Of a DNA stretch of 64,000 nucleotides, positions 1-12,243 are shown one piece after another. The DNA lies in assembly GCF_029867415.1 (NCBI RefSeq), contig NC_081183.1, forward strand, positions 190,170,061-190,234,060, in the 5' to 3' direction. The position numbers and the translations under genes were made by a program. This DNA comes from Vicia villosa (taxonomy: Eukaryota; Streptophyta; Magnoliopsida; Fabales; Fabaceae). How positions within the stretch are numbered: the stretch's first letter is position 1; the number at the start of each line of letters is the position of its first letter. The notes below the pieces were generated by a model. The model was given only the letters and a program-made list of their open reading frames with translations. It did not search any database and was not told where the DNA came from.

Positions 1-349
1 AAAAAAAAATCAACAATCAATTGCTTGTGTGACATCTATTTAGGCGTAGTGGATTTTGAACCGCCGTTATTTAAATGTTTTAAAGTTCAAAGTTATTATC
101 ACAAAATAAATTGTAATTGGTTAGTTGTTAGTATATATTTACACCTTTGTCAAAACTTGAACTCTGGACCTCCAACTTCTTTTAACTCTTAGCCCAACTA
201 TTTCAAGTCAAATAAACTAAATTCTTAGCTCATTTCTACACATTGATATTTCAATGTTTATCTAGTAGTTTATCATAAATGAAAAATATTAAGCTTTTTC
301 GATAGAAAAAAATATCTAATTCTATTAAACACTACCAAGATAAGTGATA

Positions 350-2200
350 TGGCATGGACTTTTTCTTCAAATGTTGTTGGTGACAGTGGATCAGATGTTG
401 AGCTTGATATTGAACTCTGTAAAAATCTTTTAACTTCATCCATCGCTAGGGAATGTACCTGCAAACACTCTGACTCTCAAGATAATGTATATTTGATACT
501 GATTTGCAAATCACCTATAATAGTGAGCTTCTAGGATTTTGAGGCCTTATAACCTTCTATTAATCATAATCCTTCCATAAAACATGTTAGAAGATTTCTT
601 GTGCAATTTGATTAGGTGTACTTTTAAGGTAGGTTCATCCCAAGATCCAAAAGTACTAGACTTTTTTTTTGTGGACAACTACCCTAGCGGCGGGATTAGT
701 GGTTCTATTTATCTATTTGTTCCAAAGGTACTTGGGTGCATTGTTGGCCTCAATCTCGTACAATGTTAGGGTGTAACCATTATATGGATCCAAGGATCTT
801 GAGTCGTCCTTTAGATTTAGATGCCAAAATCTGTCTCAAACAACCGTTGGATATATCTGACGATCCAAATAGATGGATTTGATTTTAGGTTCCAGGTGAT
901 GATGAATTGACCCTTGGCCCAAACCGAAACAATTAGCCCCTAAGCCAGTGCCAATGAAGTCAGGTTGTGGCTTGTTTCAATATTCTTAAGGTAAGTAGGA
1001 TGTTATAGGAGAGTATATGATTGTGATCTTAATGGGGTCCTTACTAAAAAGCTCCAATAACGATCATGGTATCAAGTTAGTGTCGCAGATATAGAAGAAG
1101 CCATAAATATTATGCGCCCTCTTCGAGAGGTGACAACTTTGTGAATGTTCATGCTTTCCTAGTAGGCGGTCAAAAGCTTGACATGATGTGATTATTTTTG
1201 CTACAAGAATATGTTCTCTTGAGTATGAATTAATTTTTGTTTCCTGGTTTACATGGAGGATTTTGGCTAGATACCCTCAACTTTCTTAAAAGGTCCAGTG
1301 AAATTGGTTTCGTCATTCTTCAAAGAACTCGAGTATGCAATAGTAGAGTTTGAATATAAATAAAGGAGTTTGAATATCACCTCAAAGAAGCTTGGGGTTG
1401 CTTTCATTTATCGTTTAATGATGGAATGTGTCACAATGACAATGGTTGAGGTTTGGGGAAGGTACTATAATACTCGTTTCCATACCCAAGAAAAAAATCT
1501 CATATTTGAGGTCATACATGTGTGGGCACTAACGTTTGTACTCGTACCATATGGGTATCTAAGTACCTATTAACATTATCCGCATATGTAATAAAAATAA
1601 ATAAGTCAATTATAAAACATCATATCATTTTAAGTTGTAACAACACTAAAAAACAATCAAATATTTTATTGTTGAATTATGAAATAAACGAACTCTTATA
1701 TTAAAATACATAATAGTTTTGTAGTTATGCATTTTTAACAATTAATGGACATACATTTTTTATATAATAATAAAAATTAAAATTATATAAATATATATTG
1801 TGCTAGTGCAGAGCAGAGTGGATATTAAAGGATATTAAAGTACTTGCACTCATACCATTTATTTTAGTAGATAATTATGTGTGTCCGTGTTTGTACTTAT
1901 TTAATATATTTTTATCTTATTTGTAAGTGAGTATTTTTTAGGGGTATCATTGGATATGTGTCCCATTTCCATCGATAGAGATGTATCACTAAATTACACT
2001 AATCTCTTGGAATCCCCCTCTCTTTTCCACGCACTTGTCCAATTTTCATCCCTATAGATGTATCATTAACTTACCTTCAACTCTTAACATTCCCCTATCG
2101 ATGATATTGAAAAAAATCGGAGTTCAAACCCCGTCAACCTAAAATTTTATTTTTTTAATTAAATATATATTAATTTTTCTAGTTTTAATAATTTTAATAA
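350..2200. other. Unassigned flank left of the MITE and Helitron, copy 1
   Basis: I see no gene here. The sequence is AT-rich with short broken ORFs (for example 349-534 and 1370-1573) that match no family I recognise and lack splice support. The same bases lie at 15,007-16,857 in copy 2. A GTTCAAACC box near 2,123 and a similar reverse-strand match near 150 resemble RNA polymerase III B boxes of tRNA-derived SINEs, but I could not define whole elements. Confidence 0.5.
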
Positions 2201-2276
2201 GGATAATGTTAACATATATCCTAAAGACACATGTTAAGAGATAAATATAAAAAAAAAGCTTAAAAATGGTGCATTA
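2201..2276 (+). mobile_element. Left end of MULE-type MITE, copy 1
   Basis: This is the same sequence as 16,858-16,933. It begins with GGATAATGTTAACAT directly after TTTTAATAA, which in copy 2 is the 9-bp target duplication. The Helitron starts at 2277. The other MITE end would lie beyond the gap. Confidence 0.7.
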
Positions 2277-4902
2277 TCTATAATATAAGAAAGTTCTATC
2301 TTTTTGAACTTTCTATGTGGTGCTGCCAAGTGGCTTAGTCTTACAGCTGAATTTGTTTCTTCTTGATGCGCCATGTGTAATTTTGATGATTAATGAACGT
2401 ATGTTGTTTCCATATTCCACCATTGATGTCTCATATAATTGGCATTAAGTTTGGTTTGTCCATGCAGCTTCTATGCTTAATGAGGACTTTATATGCTTCT
2501 TTCCATTCAGCTTCAGCATCGGTTATGGTTATGTAATGAAGAGTGGAATGAAGAGTTTGTAACTCCTACATGGTTTGGTTATTTATGGTATTGGTTGGCT
2601 ATACTTTTCTGCAGTTTCATACCAATGTTCAATATGGCAAGACCATTAGCAAAAATATGTGACATCAATGACAGCAAAGAACTTTGGAAAGTTTCTGTTC
2701 GTGTGCACCACAAATGGACAGTTGTTTCGAACAAGAGGGAGCATTTTGAGATGATTTTTGTTGATGTATCGGTAATGAAGTGAATTGTTCGGTTGTTTTT
2801 ACATATATTGTTTCTGGTTTGTTATATGTTTGATTTTAATGTTTTTTCCAGGGTGGTGACATACATGTTGTTGTTCCTGCACCGCATGTATCTCTTTTTT
2901 CTGAAAAAATGGTCTTGGATCATAGTTACACTGTTTCCAATTTTAAGGTTCAGGCTAATGTTGCGGATTTCAGACCTTCGTCTCATAAGTTTATGTTGAA
3001 GTTTACTGCTGGCACTACGGTTACGGATGATAACAACGCTGAAATACCTCCAAAGCCGTTGGTGTTTACTAAATTTACTGATATAATAAACGGCAACTTT
3101 AACAAGGATGTGCTAATAGGTAGAATATTTTATCTCTATTCTGTTTGACTGGATTTGTTTTTTATGTGTTGTTTCATTTTAAGGTTTTTTTGGCTGTATG
3201 TGTTTTAGATGTCATTGGTATGGTGGAAAGTATTGGGTATTCACAGACCACATCAGGTGCCCGGAAGCAGCAGATTAACATGATGCTGCGTGACGGGGGG
3301 TTTGTTTTCATATTTATTGTATAACTTATCGAACATATCTTATGTGACTATGTAGATGACATGGTTTGTATTATTTCTTCAGTGAGAATACTATCAATTG
3401 CACGCTTTGGGAATCCTATGCTGAACAATTCATGAAGTTCAAGCAGGAGCGCGGAGATGATTCTGGTCCTATTTTTGTCATGATTCAATATGCTAAAGTC
3501 AAGGAACAGGGTTAGTAATTGATCAAGTTTGGTATTAGATATCCTTGTATTTTGATACAGATGGTTATGTAACATTCTATTTGAATAGGTAAGTTTCCAC
3601 TGTCCGTGACAAACACGTTTAATGTTACCGTCCTTGGTCTGAATACTGATTTACTGCCGATGAAAGAGTTTATAGAAAGGTATGCTCCCTGGATTTGCTC
3701 TTGTGTGGTTTTAATTTTTATGCAATGTGATTGTTACATTACTGTCTTCCTTTGACAGTTTTCCGAAGGATTCCATGATTACGTTGTCTGGCCAGGAGGG
3801 TTCCAATTCACAGCTTTCAGCACAGAACTCTGAAAATCAACAGATGACTCCTGTACAGAAATTGCTTTCAAAGGCTGTTGTAATGCCTATTGGAGATATT
3901 ATAAAACTCAGAACTGTATGTTTGGAAGTTGTTGGCCATTTATTCTGATTTAGTATATATTTCCATTTTTCCGTTGCATTTGACTGTGTATCGTATTATC
4001 TTTTGGTTCCATAATTGCAGATTACATTTTGTGCAACTGTGGGAGAAACTAAAATGATGGTTGCCTCTCCGTATGGCTGGTATTATCGTGGTTGTCATGC
4101 TTGCTCATGTATTGCGCGTGGTGACAGAGCTCCGTTTGAGTGTGAGGCTGGACATTTCACTGAGGCAGAGATTTTTAGGTTAACATCCTTGTCACATGTT
4201 TTATGTTATTTCATTTATATGTGTGATTGTCAAGGTACTGAACATGACCTTTTTTAGTGCTCTATGTATACTGCGAATGTAGGTATAAGATTGAGATTGA
4301 GGTTACTCATGCCGGGAATAGCTGTAACTTTTTATTTTGGGACCGAGAGTGTGAGTTACTTTTGGGATTGTCTGCTTCTCAGCTGCGTCATACAATGATT
4401 AAGATATTTCCGTTTACATACCATTGGAAAAACATAGACAATTATGCCAGAGTTAACTGATCTTTGTCTTGCAATCTTCTACAGGCTGGCATTCATGATC
4501 CCTTGGAATTCCCACTGGCATTGGATCAGATGTTGGATTGCAAGATGGCTTTCAAAGTTAAGTGGCAACCACGTTGGAAGAATGCCTCTGTCGTTATGCT
4601 ATTGAAGAACGACCCTTTTGTGAAAGAGCTTGCTGATCAGTTTGACACAGATGAGGTATTTGAATTTAATCTTTGCATGTGTTATGCAAATTAAAATCAT
4701 TGTAAACTGACTTTGCGCATATTATGATTTTGTACTATGTTTCGAATGATTTGTAGACGAAACAGCCTGCTGTCGAAGCAATGACCACTGTTCGATTCGA
4801 ACCTAATTTTGCCGTCGTAAGGACGTTTACTGTACTCAAATGTACTCCACTTTTAATGTACTGTTGAATATTAATTGTGTGATGTTTGCTCACTTATGTA
4901 AC
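2277..4902 (+). mobile_element. Helitron, 5' part, copy 1 (cut by gap)
   Basis: The element starts with TCTATAATATAAG after an A, the usual Helitron 5' end (A|TC). A perfect 9-bp inverted repeat, AGAAAGTTC (2288-2296) and GAACTTTCT (2306-2314), sits just inside. The RPA1-like gene begins about 350 bp downstream. The rest of the element is missing because of the gap; the complete version is 16,934-27,405. Confidence 0.75.
2634..4816 (+). CDS. RPA1-like single-strand DNA-binding protein, copy 1, 3' end missing
   Basis: This is a multi-exon gene for a replication protein A large-subunit-like protein of the plant Helitron-associated type. Coding exons read 2634-2771, 2852-3119, 3209-3299, 3383-3510, 3589-3679, 3759-3915, 4021-4178, 4283-4403, 4485-4655 and 4757-4816, and all junction phases agree. 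OB-fold regions span roughly residues 5-110 and 150-250. The C-terminal OB-fold has a zinc-binding pattern C-x2-C-x12-C-x3-H near residues 316-337. The start chosen is MARPLAKI, as in related legume proteins; an in-frame ATG lies 9 bp upstream. The last exon falls in the gap. Nine introns are visible and eight have GT donors; the intron after 4403 begins with AT, so splicing there is doubtful. Confidence 0.8.
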
Positions 4903-5002
4903 NNNNNNNNNNNNNNNNNNNNNNNNNNNNNNNNNNNNNNNNNNNNNNNNNNNNNNNNNNNNNNNNNNNNNNNNNNNNNNNNNNNNNNNNNNNNNNNNNN
5001 NN
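4903..5002. other. Assembly gap of 100 N
   Basis: Exactly 100 unknown bases, the length commonly used for a gap of unknown size. The left side stops in intron 10 of the RPA1-like gene and the right side starts inside an unrelated LTR, so adjacency across the gap is not demonstrated. Confidence 0.99.
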
Positions 5003-5194
5003 AATTAATGGCACCTTTCGACCGTTTTTATCGGATATTCGTACAATTCCCTGAAGTTTTAGATAATTATTTATGGTTTATAATATTAAGCTTTCATTTT
5101 ATGTTAATATGTGTTTTAGTTATGATTTTGTAGGTTTTAGCCAATTTTGGGGAAGTTTGGAGCTTGTTTTGAGCTTTGCAAGAGAGTGCCTGGC

Positions 5195-5355
5195 AGAAGT
5201 ATGCGCGCGTCGCGCTGGGATGTGGGCGCGTCGCGCCCTGGGTAAGATATTTTGGAGCTTCCAGACAGAGAGTTGCGCGCGTCACGCGCATGGGCGGTTT
5301 ATAATTTTAAGTGTATTGGCGCGAAGCGCGCTGGAGGGCGCGACGCGCCCTGGAC
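5195..5355. repeat. CpG-rich palindromic cluster upstream of the LTR TATA box
   Basis: Several GCGCGTCGCGC-type palindromic blocks (near 5201, 5227, 5276, 5319 and 5337) are separated by about 20-50 bases. The block is strikingly GC- and CpG-rich inside a very AT-rich region and ends just before the TATATAAAGG box. It is probably the enhancer-like U3 part of the LTR. Confidence 0.6.
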
Positions 5356-5370
5356 AGATTTCAGAAATAC

Positions 5371-5380
5371 TATATAAAGG
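5371..5380 (+). promoter_or_regulatory. TATA box of the LTR
   Basis: TATATAAAGG follows the CpG-rich palindrome cluster and precedes the presumed R/U5 part of the LTR. Confidence 0.5.
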
Positions 5381-6171
5381 AGTTTTCAGATATTTTATGT
5401 TGGTTGGTTGATTTTGAGAGCTAAAGAACACTTGTGCACTGTAGCAAACAAAGAATCGAAGATTGGAAGCTTTGATCGTCGATTAATCGCCTTTGATGCT
5501 TGTTGATCTTCATCCTTTACTTCTTGAGCAAGCTACCATTTTCATGGAGAGCTAAATCTCTTTTGTATCAAGATAAGATGTAATCTTCCTAGCCTTTTGT
5601 AGGTTTTTCTTGTGAATATATGTGTATGAACAAGTGATGATCAATATAGATGGTTTAGTTTGTTTATTAAAGCCTTTTCTTTGGTATAAGTGTTTGAGAC
5701 ATCAATATTTGTATCTAGATCTAACTTTATCATCTATCAAACTATAAATTGCAGACATGGATTTAGCGTTTGATGTTTACTTAGTATCGGTTTTAAAACG
5801 TTATTTGTATTGTTTAAACGGTGGAGAAATCGTCGGTTAAACAATACGGTAAATCTAACTATATCGTTGCGGACACGGACGATATAGGCGTCGATACGTA
5901 ATTATGTTGATCGTTACCATGTTCATATACGTATATTTATAAGGAGACATACAAATTTAGGTCGATGAAATCGAATCTTGATACATTTTCTTTAACTTAG
6001 AACTTTCATTAATTTACTCTTTGCTACTAAAAGAATTGAATGACCTTTTGCAAACCCAAATTTAAAGTAACATTAACTCAAGACAAAATAGGCTATAGAA
6101 CGGCGGTGATATCGCAATAATCCCTGTGGATACGATAATAACGAAAAGTACACCACAATACTCTTTCAACA

Positions 6172-8026
6172 GGCACTAGATGGGTTTTTCGTAACAAACT
6201 TGATGAAAACGGCGTTATTACTAGAAACAAAGCTAGATTAGTTGCCCAAGGTTATAATCAAGAGAAAGGTATTGATTATGAAGAGACATACGCTCCTGTA
6301 GCACGTCTCGAAGCTATTCGTCTCTTACTTGCTTATGCTTGTTCTAAAGACTTCAAACTATTCCAAATGGATGTTAAAAGTGCCTTTCTAAATGGCTATA
6401 TAAATGAAGAAGTCTATGTTGCTCAGCCACCCGGCTTTGAGAATTACATGTATCCAACTCATGTCTATAAGCTGAAACGTGCTCTATACGGTCTTAAACA
6501 AGCCCCTCGGGCTTGGTACGAACGTTTGAGCAAATTTCTCCTTAGTCCAAATTTATGTAGATGACATTATATTTGGGTCGACTAATGCAAAACTTGTCAA
6601 AGATTTTTCTAAGCTTATGCAGAGTGAATTTGAGATGAGTCTCATGGGTGAGCTAAATTTCTTCCTTGGCCTACAAATCAAGCAACTCAGTCATGGAACG
6701 TTTGTGAATCAAACTAAATACTGTACGGAGCTGCTCAAAAGATTTGGAATGAGTGAAGCAAAAGAGATTGACACACCTATGGCAACAAATACTAACCTAG
6801 ACAAAGATGAGAAAGATATCAATCTTGTCCAAAGGAATCTCACTTAAAAGTTGTCAAAAGAATTCTGCGACATCTACGTGGAACTCCTACATATGGCCTA
6901 TGGTATCCGAAGGGAAATGAGTGTTATTTGGTAGGATTCTCCGACTCAGATTTTGCTGGCTGCAAATCCGATAGAAAGAGCACCAGTGGAACATGTCATC
7001 TATTCTCAAATTCATTGATAAGTTGGCATAGCAAGAAACAAGTATCGGTTGCATTATCTACTACTGAGGCAAAATATGTAGCTGTCGGAAGCTGCTGTGC
7101 GCAGATATTATGGCTCAAGCAACAACTTCTTGACTTTGGTATTAAGCTTGATCGTATACCTATCATGTGCGACAACACAAGTGCCATAAACTTGAAGAGC
7201 AAGAAGCAACTAGCTGACATCTTCACCAAACCTCTTGCAACGGAGCAGTTCTTCAACATTCATAGGGAATTAGGGATATTAGATATCTCTAATTTTGAGC
7301 TAAATGCGTTTGTTTCCTTAATTTTATTCCTTTACTTTATATATATATATATATTGATTATGCTCAAGCTAACATCTCTCTCAGTATGAAGGTAGTTCAT
7401 CATTAAATCAAGCATCATTCCACATTGACTAGAGGAATATACTTCATTATACGAAATGATGACGAGATACCTACAATTGAGAAAGTGGTAACATGTTTGT
7501 TGTTCACTTCCAAAAATATCATTGATGCTATAATATGCTATCAATTAACATGTTTATAGTGACTTCTTATATGCTTCTCCACCTATCTCATTTACATGTA
7601 TATGTTGTTCATCATTACTCATAACATATCATGTTTGGACATAAAAATAGTAGAATAAGCATACATCTAACATGTTTGGGCAAACGTTAGCGAGTATTGC
7701 ATTAGTTCATTTCATTGCATCGCATCTCATTTCTGTCATGTTATTATGTCTTTTATTACTTGAACTTAAGCTTGGTTTGTACCTTTAAATATGTTTCGAT
7801 ATTATGCTCTATTTCTTTACTATTGTGTTATGTAAGACATTGTTTTGTTTAGATTATTTTGTTATTCTCTTCTACTATTCTCCTGGTTTCTTTCTTTTTG
7901 ATGTTGACAAAGGGGGAGATGAGTTGAGAGTACGGGGGAGCTTAGTACGGGGGAGCTTACGCATACAAGACCGGGGGAGCTTTCGTCATTTAATCAAATG
8001 TTTGCCATCATCAAAAAGGGGGAGTT
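6172..8026 (+). pseudogene. Ty1/copia pol remnant (RT and RNase H) with internal deletions
   Basis: Translation gives copia reverse transcriptase from the GTRWVFRNKLDENG motif through ARLVAQGY, the DVKSAFLNG block, LKQAPRAWYE and the YVDD catalytic box near 6556-6567. RNase H follows (DSDFAGCKSDRKSTSG, then STTEAKY, then CDNTSAI) and finally the LADIFTKPL end. At least three blocks are missing: before YVDD (about 6550), before the SKESHLKVV stretch (about 6827), and after CDNTSAINL (about 7197). Gag, protease and integrase are absent, because an LTR interrupts the element at 6171/6172. A polypurine tract, AAAAAGGGGGAG, lies just before the 3' LTR. Non-functional. Confidence 0.9.
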
Positions 8027-9657
8027 TGTAAGAACAAGCATACACTCACAAATGAGTTTTTGATTCATGGCAAACATCACAAGCAACCAAATACAAAAGC
8101 ATAAATGAATGACTCAAGACAATGGAAGATTATGAAGCTCAAATCACTCAGAAAATGGTATTGCATCTGTTAGGTCGACCAAGCAAAGCCCTAGGTCGAC
8201 TCAAAACTAGAGCAAACTCAGCAAAACTGACAAGGTCACTGTTAGGTCGACCTACCCACACTCCTAGGTCGACCTAAACTGAAGGGATTTACAGATATCA
8301 CTGTTAGGTCGACCTACCCACACTCCTAGGTCGACCTAAACTGAAGAAAAGTCACAAAAATGCATTTCAACTGACTTTAGGTCGACCTAAACCTTCAACA
8401 GGTCGACCTAACTGGAAACAACTGCATTTAGGTCGACCTAAACCTTCAACAGGTCAACCTAACTGGCTTTAGGTCGACCTAAACCTTCAGCAGGTCAACC
8501 TAACAGATTTTAGGCCAACCTAACAGGTCAACCTAACTGGGACAATTTCAACTCTGCTTCTGTTAGGTCGACCTAAGCACTAAAGTAGGTCAACCTAATT
8601 GCTGAAAACTTCCCAAATTATGTGTTTTATCTGCTCCAACATACCAGCAACTATATATATCATTCCATGTTAATTATTCAAGTAACATCAACGACTGAAA
8701 GATACACAAATGCTTCTCATCTTCGTTCTTCATCATCTCCAACACAATTACACATAATCATTCTTGCGTTGCGGGTTAGTGATGAGTTCGATAACGTCCA
8801 TGGAACGGAATTGAAGATTCCTAGTGGGTGAAGGTTTGTGGGGTTTGTTGGTGAATAAAATCTGCGGGTTTTGTCCTCTACGACGGGTGGTTCTTGGGGT
8901 TTTTTATCAAGAGGCGTTCATTGAGGATTCGGCTGAGTGTAACGATTGAGGAACGGGGAGTTCAAGGAATCAAGACACTGCAGAAGGGAATCAAAGTGAA
9001 GCTCTTGGATAACCTTGATCTTGGTCAAGATTAAGGGGGAAGAAGATTCAAAGGATCGACATAATTGGTTTATCGTTTATCGCTTTGTTATCTTCTTTGT
9101 ATATACTACTTTCAACATTAATGAAAGATTACCCAATTTCAATTTGGAATTGGGGGCAGACGTAGTCGTAGCGAGGACGATCGACGAACTGCCTAAACAA
9201 ATATCGTGTTCTTGTCGCTTTTACCTTTTCATTTACATTCTGTTCATATTTGGTCATAATAGCAAATTGATCAACGATTCGAGTGTTAAGATTGTGAATT
9301 AAGTTCGTTCATAAACATCACAATCCATCACACATTGAATTACCTTCAATTTGATCATTATCACCAAGTGTTTGTATATTTGTTTCTATCACTCTTACTG
9401 CATTGCAGACATTGTCCATCATACAAAAAGTTAATCTGATTTTCATAAGAGAAACGCTTTGATTCTGCAACATATACTCTTATCATTTACTTCAAGTCTT
9501 TGACTGGTGTATTAAACACATATATAATCGTTTCGATAGTGGTTCGGAATAGACGCGAGTCGATTCAGAATTACTTCCGCTGAAAAGTCGTTTAAATCCG
9601 TAAAACTGTGAACGATCTATTCACCCCCCCTCTAGATCCTAAGGCCAGCGTCTAACA
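8027..9657 (+). mobile_element. 3' LTR of the copia element
   Basis: It starts TGTAAGAACAAGC right after a GGGGGAG polypurine tract and ends near TCTAACA after a run of C and CTCTAGATC, like long legume LTRs of the SIRE/Maximus type (inference from style). Length is about 1.63 kb. It contains the AGGTCGACCT palindrome cluster. No matching 5' LTR is in the window. Confidence 0.7.
8170..8610. repeat. Cluster of AGGTCGACCT palindromes inside the LTR
   Basis: About sixteen copies of TTAGGTCGACCTAA or one-base variants (AGGTCAACCT, AGGCCAACCT) occur within 440 bp. Longer duplicated blocks are visible, such as GTTAGGTCGACCTACCCAC at two sites about 68 bp apart. Each full copy is self-complementary. 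Confidence 0.85.
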
Positions 9658-12243
9658 CAATCAATAGAACCTCACAATATATCAAACTTGAAACAAAATC
9701 TCAAGCCACACGTGTCTCACATTTTCAATTTTACTCTTCCCTCTTTCAAACAGTTCCACTTCCCTTCCTACACTTCTCTCTCCAACCCTCTCTTCTCTCT
9801 TCTTTCTTCCACAAACCCTAACACACATCGTCGTCATCCCTCTTTCTCCACTAGATTTAGTGTCACCAAGTCAAATCCATATTTGTACTTACCTTCCTAA
9901 TGTACCGGTCGGAATTTTATTTCGAACAATTTCGCCATTAAAAACCATTTCTCCATCTCCGATCGATTCGTTAAGAACGACCACCGTGAATCTCTGTTAA
10001 TCGTATTCGTTGCAAGCTATAAGGTATGTTTCTATCATGGTTTGTAACAGCTTGGTTTCGTTTTTACATTTTGGATCATTTTTTATTCATTTTTCTTGTC
10101 TGTGTGTATGGTGCAGAGTATTTGAAAGAAGAAAATGCTCGGATCTTGCAACAGCAAACATATTACACGAGTTTTGATTTTTCAATCTCTTCTTATTGTT
10201 GATTTTAGGGTATGTCATCACATTTGAGTTTCCTACATTTTTTGTTGTGTTCTTTGATTTATTCATTTATGTTCTATTTTATGTGTAGATCTGATTATTG
10301 CTATATGAATGAGATGGCAGAGATAGTGGTCATTCGAATATGAAATCACATGTTTGCAAAAATGGAAGGTATCTCCTTTGATTGACCATTTATTTTCAAC
10401 TTTCTTTATTGAAACTTCATGGTTGATTGTTGCTAAAATTCTCTTAGCATTTTTTTGTGTGCAGAAAGTTGATACAAGCTCTGTCGGGTAGGCTTCCAAA
10501 TTGCGGAATTTAGGCATTTTTCTGTGGAATTTAACTGCTGGTAGAAGATAGATATTGAGTGTTTAATTTGAATTAGCATTTAATATATAATGAAAGACCA
10601 ACTTATTAATTAATAGTTCCTGTTAGTGTTCTTCAAATTGTGCGTTAGCATATTATCATTATTTTAGTTTTTTAACCTAACAATAACAATAAATTTATGT
10701 TAGTTTTTACAATCCTGCAAACTTAGATTCTATATTGGATTATAAACTCTTGGATTCTATCTCAAACTTTAGTAGAAAGAAGATATTAATATAGTAGCTT
10801 TTGTAACAGGCACTTTGCTATATCAGGCAAGTATAAGGCAACTTGCTATAAACTTACTTAAGAGGAATTAGATGGTGACATTATTGCGGAAGCTTTTCTA
10901 TTCTGTACGTGTCTTTGATACTGATTCTCCAATGTGACTGATTTCTCCAATATCTCAGAACTATTATTTAGGTTGTTTAACTTGAACTTTTAGATGAATG
11001 TTTCTTCAATGACACTAACTCTATTTTTTGTTTTTCCATATTTAGAGTGTCTTTGGGTTATATACTATTTACATTAAGGAAATGTATGTTCATGTTAATT
11101 TTTTTGCAGTTTTTAACTTTTTTTTTAATTTTATGTTAGTTACATTTTGTAGATCTTATTTAGTTTTTAAAAATGTTATTTGTTTTATAGGTTACTCATG
11201 TTCTTCAATATTTGCTATTATTTTTTATAGTTTTTTTCATGACAGTTGAAGTATGATTTAAATCCTAAAGTATTGTACTTAGTTATGAACTAAAGTGATA
11301 ATGAATAATTTTTTTCCGTCAGTTTAATTATGGTTTCATGTTTTTTAGTTTTAATGAAAACACATGTGCAAACCATTAAGTATCTATCATACAAATACAA
11401 ATGAAATATAATTTTTCTTAGTACAAATAGAATATTAGTGTCCTAATTAAAAACTAAAAAGGAACACTCATTCTCATGATACACCTACTAATGAAATACA
11501 CCTTTTAACAAAAGTAATAAGAAGATACCATATTACCATAAAATGTTGAACTATCAAAATTATCCACTACTAAATTCCATTCATATTAATAATGAAACGG
11601 GCCCTAAATAAATTTAGAGTAATATGGCAAGCACAACAACATTTTTAAATTTTGTAACATTTTTATCATGTATTAAACCATTCATACTATTATTATAAAA
11701 ATTATCAAATAACATTTTAAAATTTGTAACGGGACACGATCAATTAAATTCAAGCAAAAAAATATTAATAAATATTGCTTTCAATATGCATTTGAGTTCA
11801 AATTCATCATACAAAATTATTTTAATCTATGCAAATACATGAATATCATTATTCTTTATACAATTATATTTATCATTCAATATTTATAAATATTTAAACA
11901 AATTAGATATATAATATCAAAACATTTAAAAGGTATACAATACTTAAATATCTAAATTCAATTTCCATTTCAATTTCATAATACTACCTCTTCTATTATT
12001 TGTTAATCCTAACATCATTTTATTTTTTTTCAGGTTCTTCTACATCACTTTTTGTATGTCAATTTTTTTTTTTGCCTTCTTATTTTACTTATTCTTTTGA
12101 TATAGTATGATTTGTAAACTTATTGATTAATATTAATACTCAATCCTCCAAATATTTTTTGTTATTTACCTTTATTCATGTTATTTATATTATTTAAATA
12201 ATACTACACTAATAATTTTGTATCCGAACGGGTATGTTACTAG
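9658..12243 (+). mobile_element. Probable Helitron remnant with 3' terminus; 5' end not found
   Basis: At 12,221-12,234 a near-perfect hairpin (TATCCGAACGGGTA) is followed six bases later by CTAG and T, the Helitron 3' signature. Upstream, 9,690-10,540 looks like a captured promoter, 5' UTR and small exons: a CT-rich leader, AAACCCTAA, GTATGT donors near 10,024, and acceptor-like GTGCAG near 10,115 and 10,460. It has no long ORF and no protein I recognise. The part 10,560-12,220 is AT-rich with nothing else visible. The 5' end may have been removed by the copia insertion. Confidence 0.45.

Larger units (their letters stand above)
1..4902. repeat. Large duplicated segment, copy 1 (ends at the gap)
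   Basis: This stretch matches 14,657-19,558 in the same orientation over its full length. I noticed two differences: a T here against G in copy 2 (745 against 15,402), and one extra T near 2,408. The match covers about 2.2 kb of non-coding flank, the left end of a MITE, a Helitron 5' end and most of an RPA1-like gene. It ends exactly at the run of Ns, inside the last RPA intron. The left limit is not visible because the match begins with the window. A transposon copy would not carry identical flanks, so this is a genomic duplication or an assembly duplication. Confidence 0.97.
5003..6171 (+). mobile_element. LTR remnant (solo or 3' LTR), 5' end lost in gap
   Basis: The stretch ends in CTTTCAACA directly before coding sequence of a different copia element, which reads on from GGCACTAGATGG. 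This shows that an LTR inserted into that element's reverse transcriptase. A TATATAAAGG box lies at 5371-5380, in the right place for an LTR promoter. The LTR start, and therefore the target duplication, is hidden by the gap. The lineage is unknown. Confidence 0.6.

Noticed and set aside
4404..4484. U12-type AT-AC intron
   Set aside because: The 5' end is ATATTTCC, not ATATCC, and the 3' end is AG.
1..4902. Two independent Helitron insertions explaining the repeated RPA gene
   Set aside because: The identity includes 2.2 kb of non-Helitron flank and the same MITE junction, so this is a duplicated locus or an assembly duplicate.
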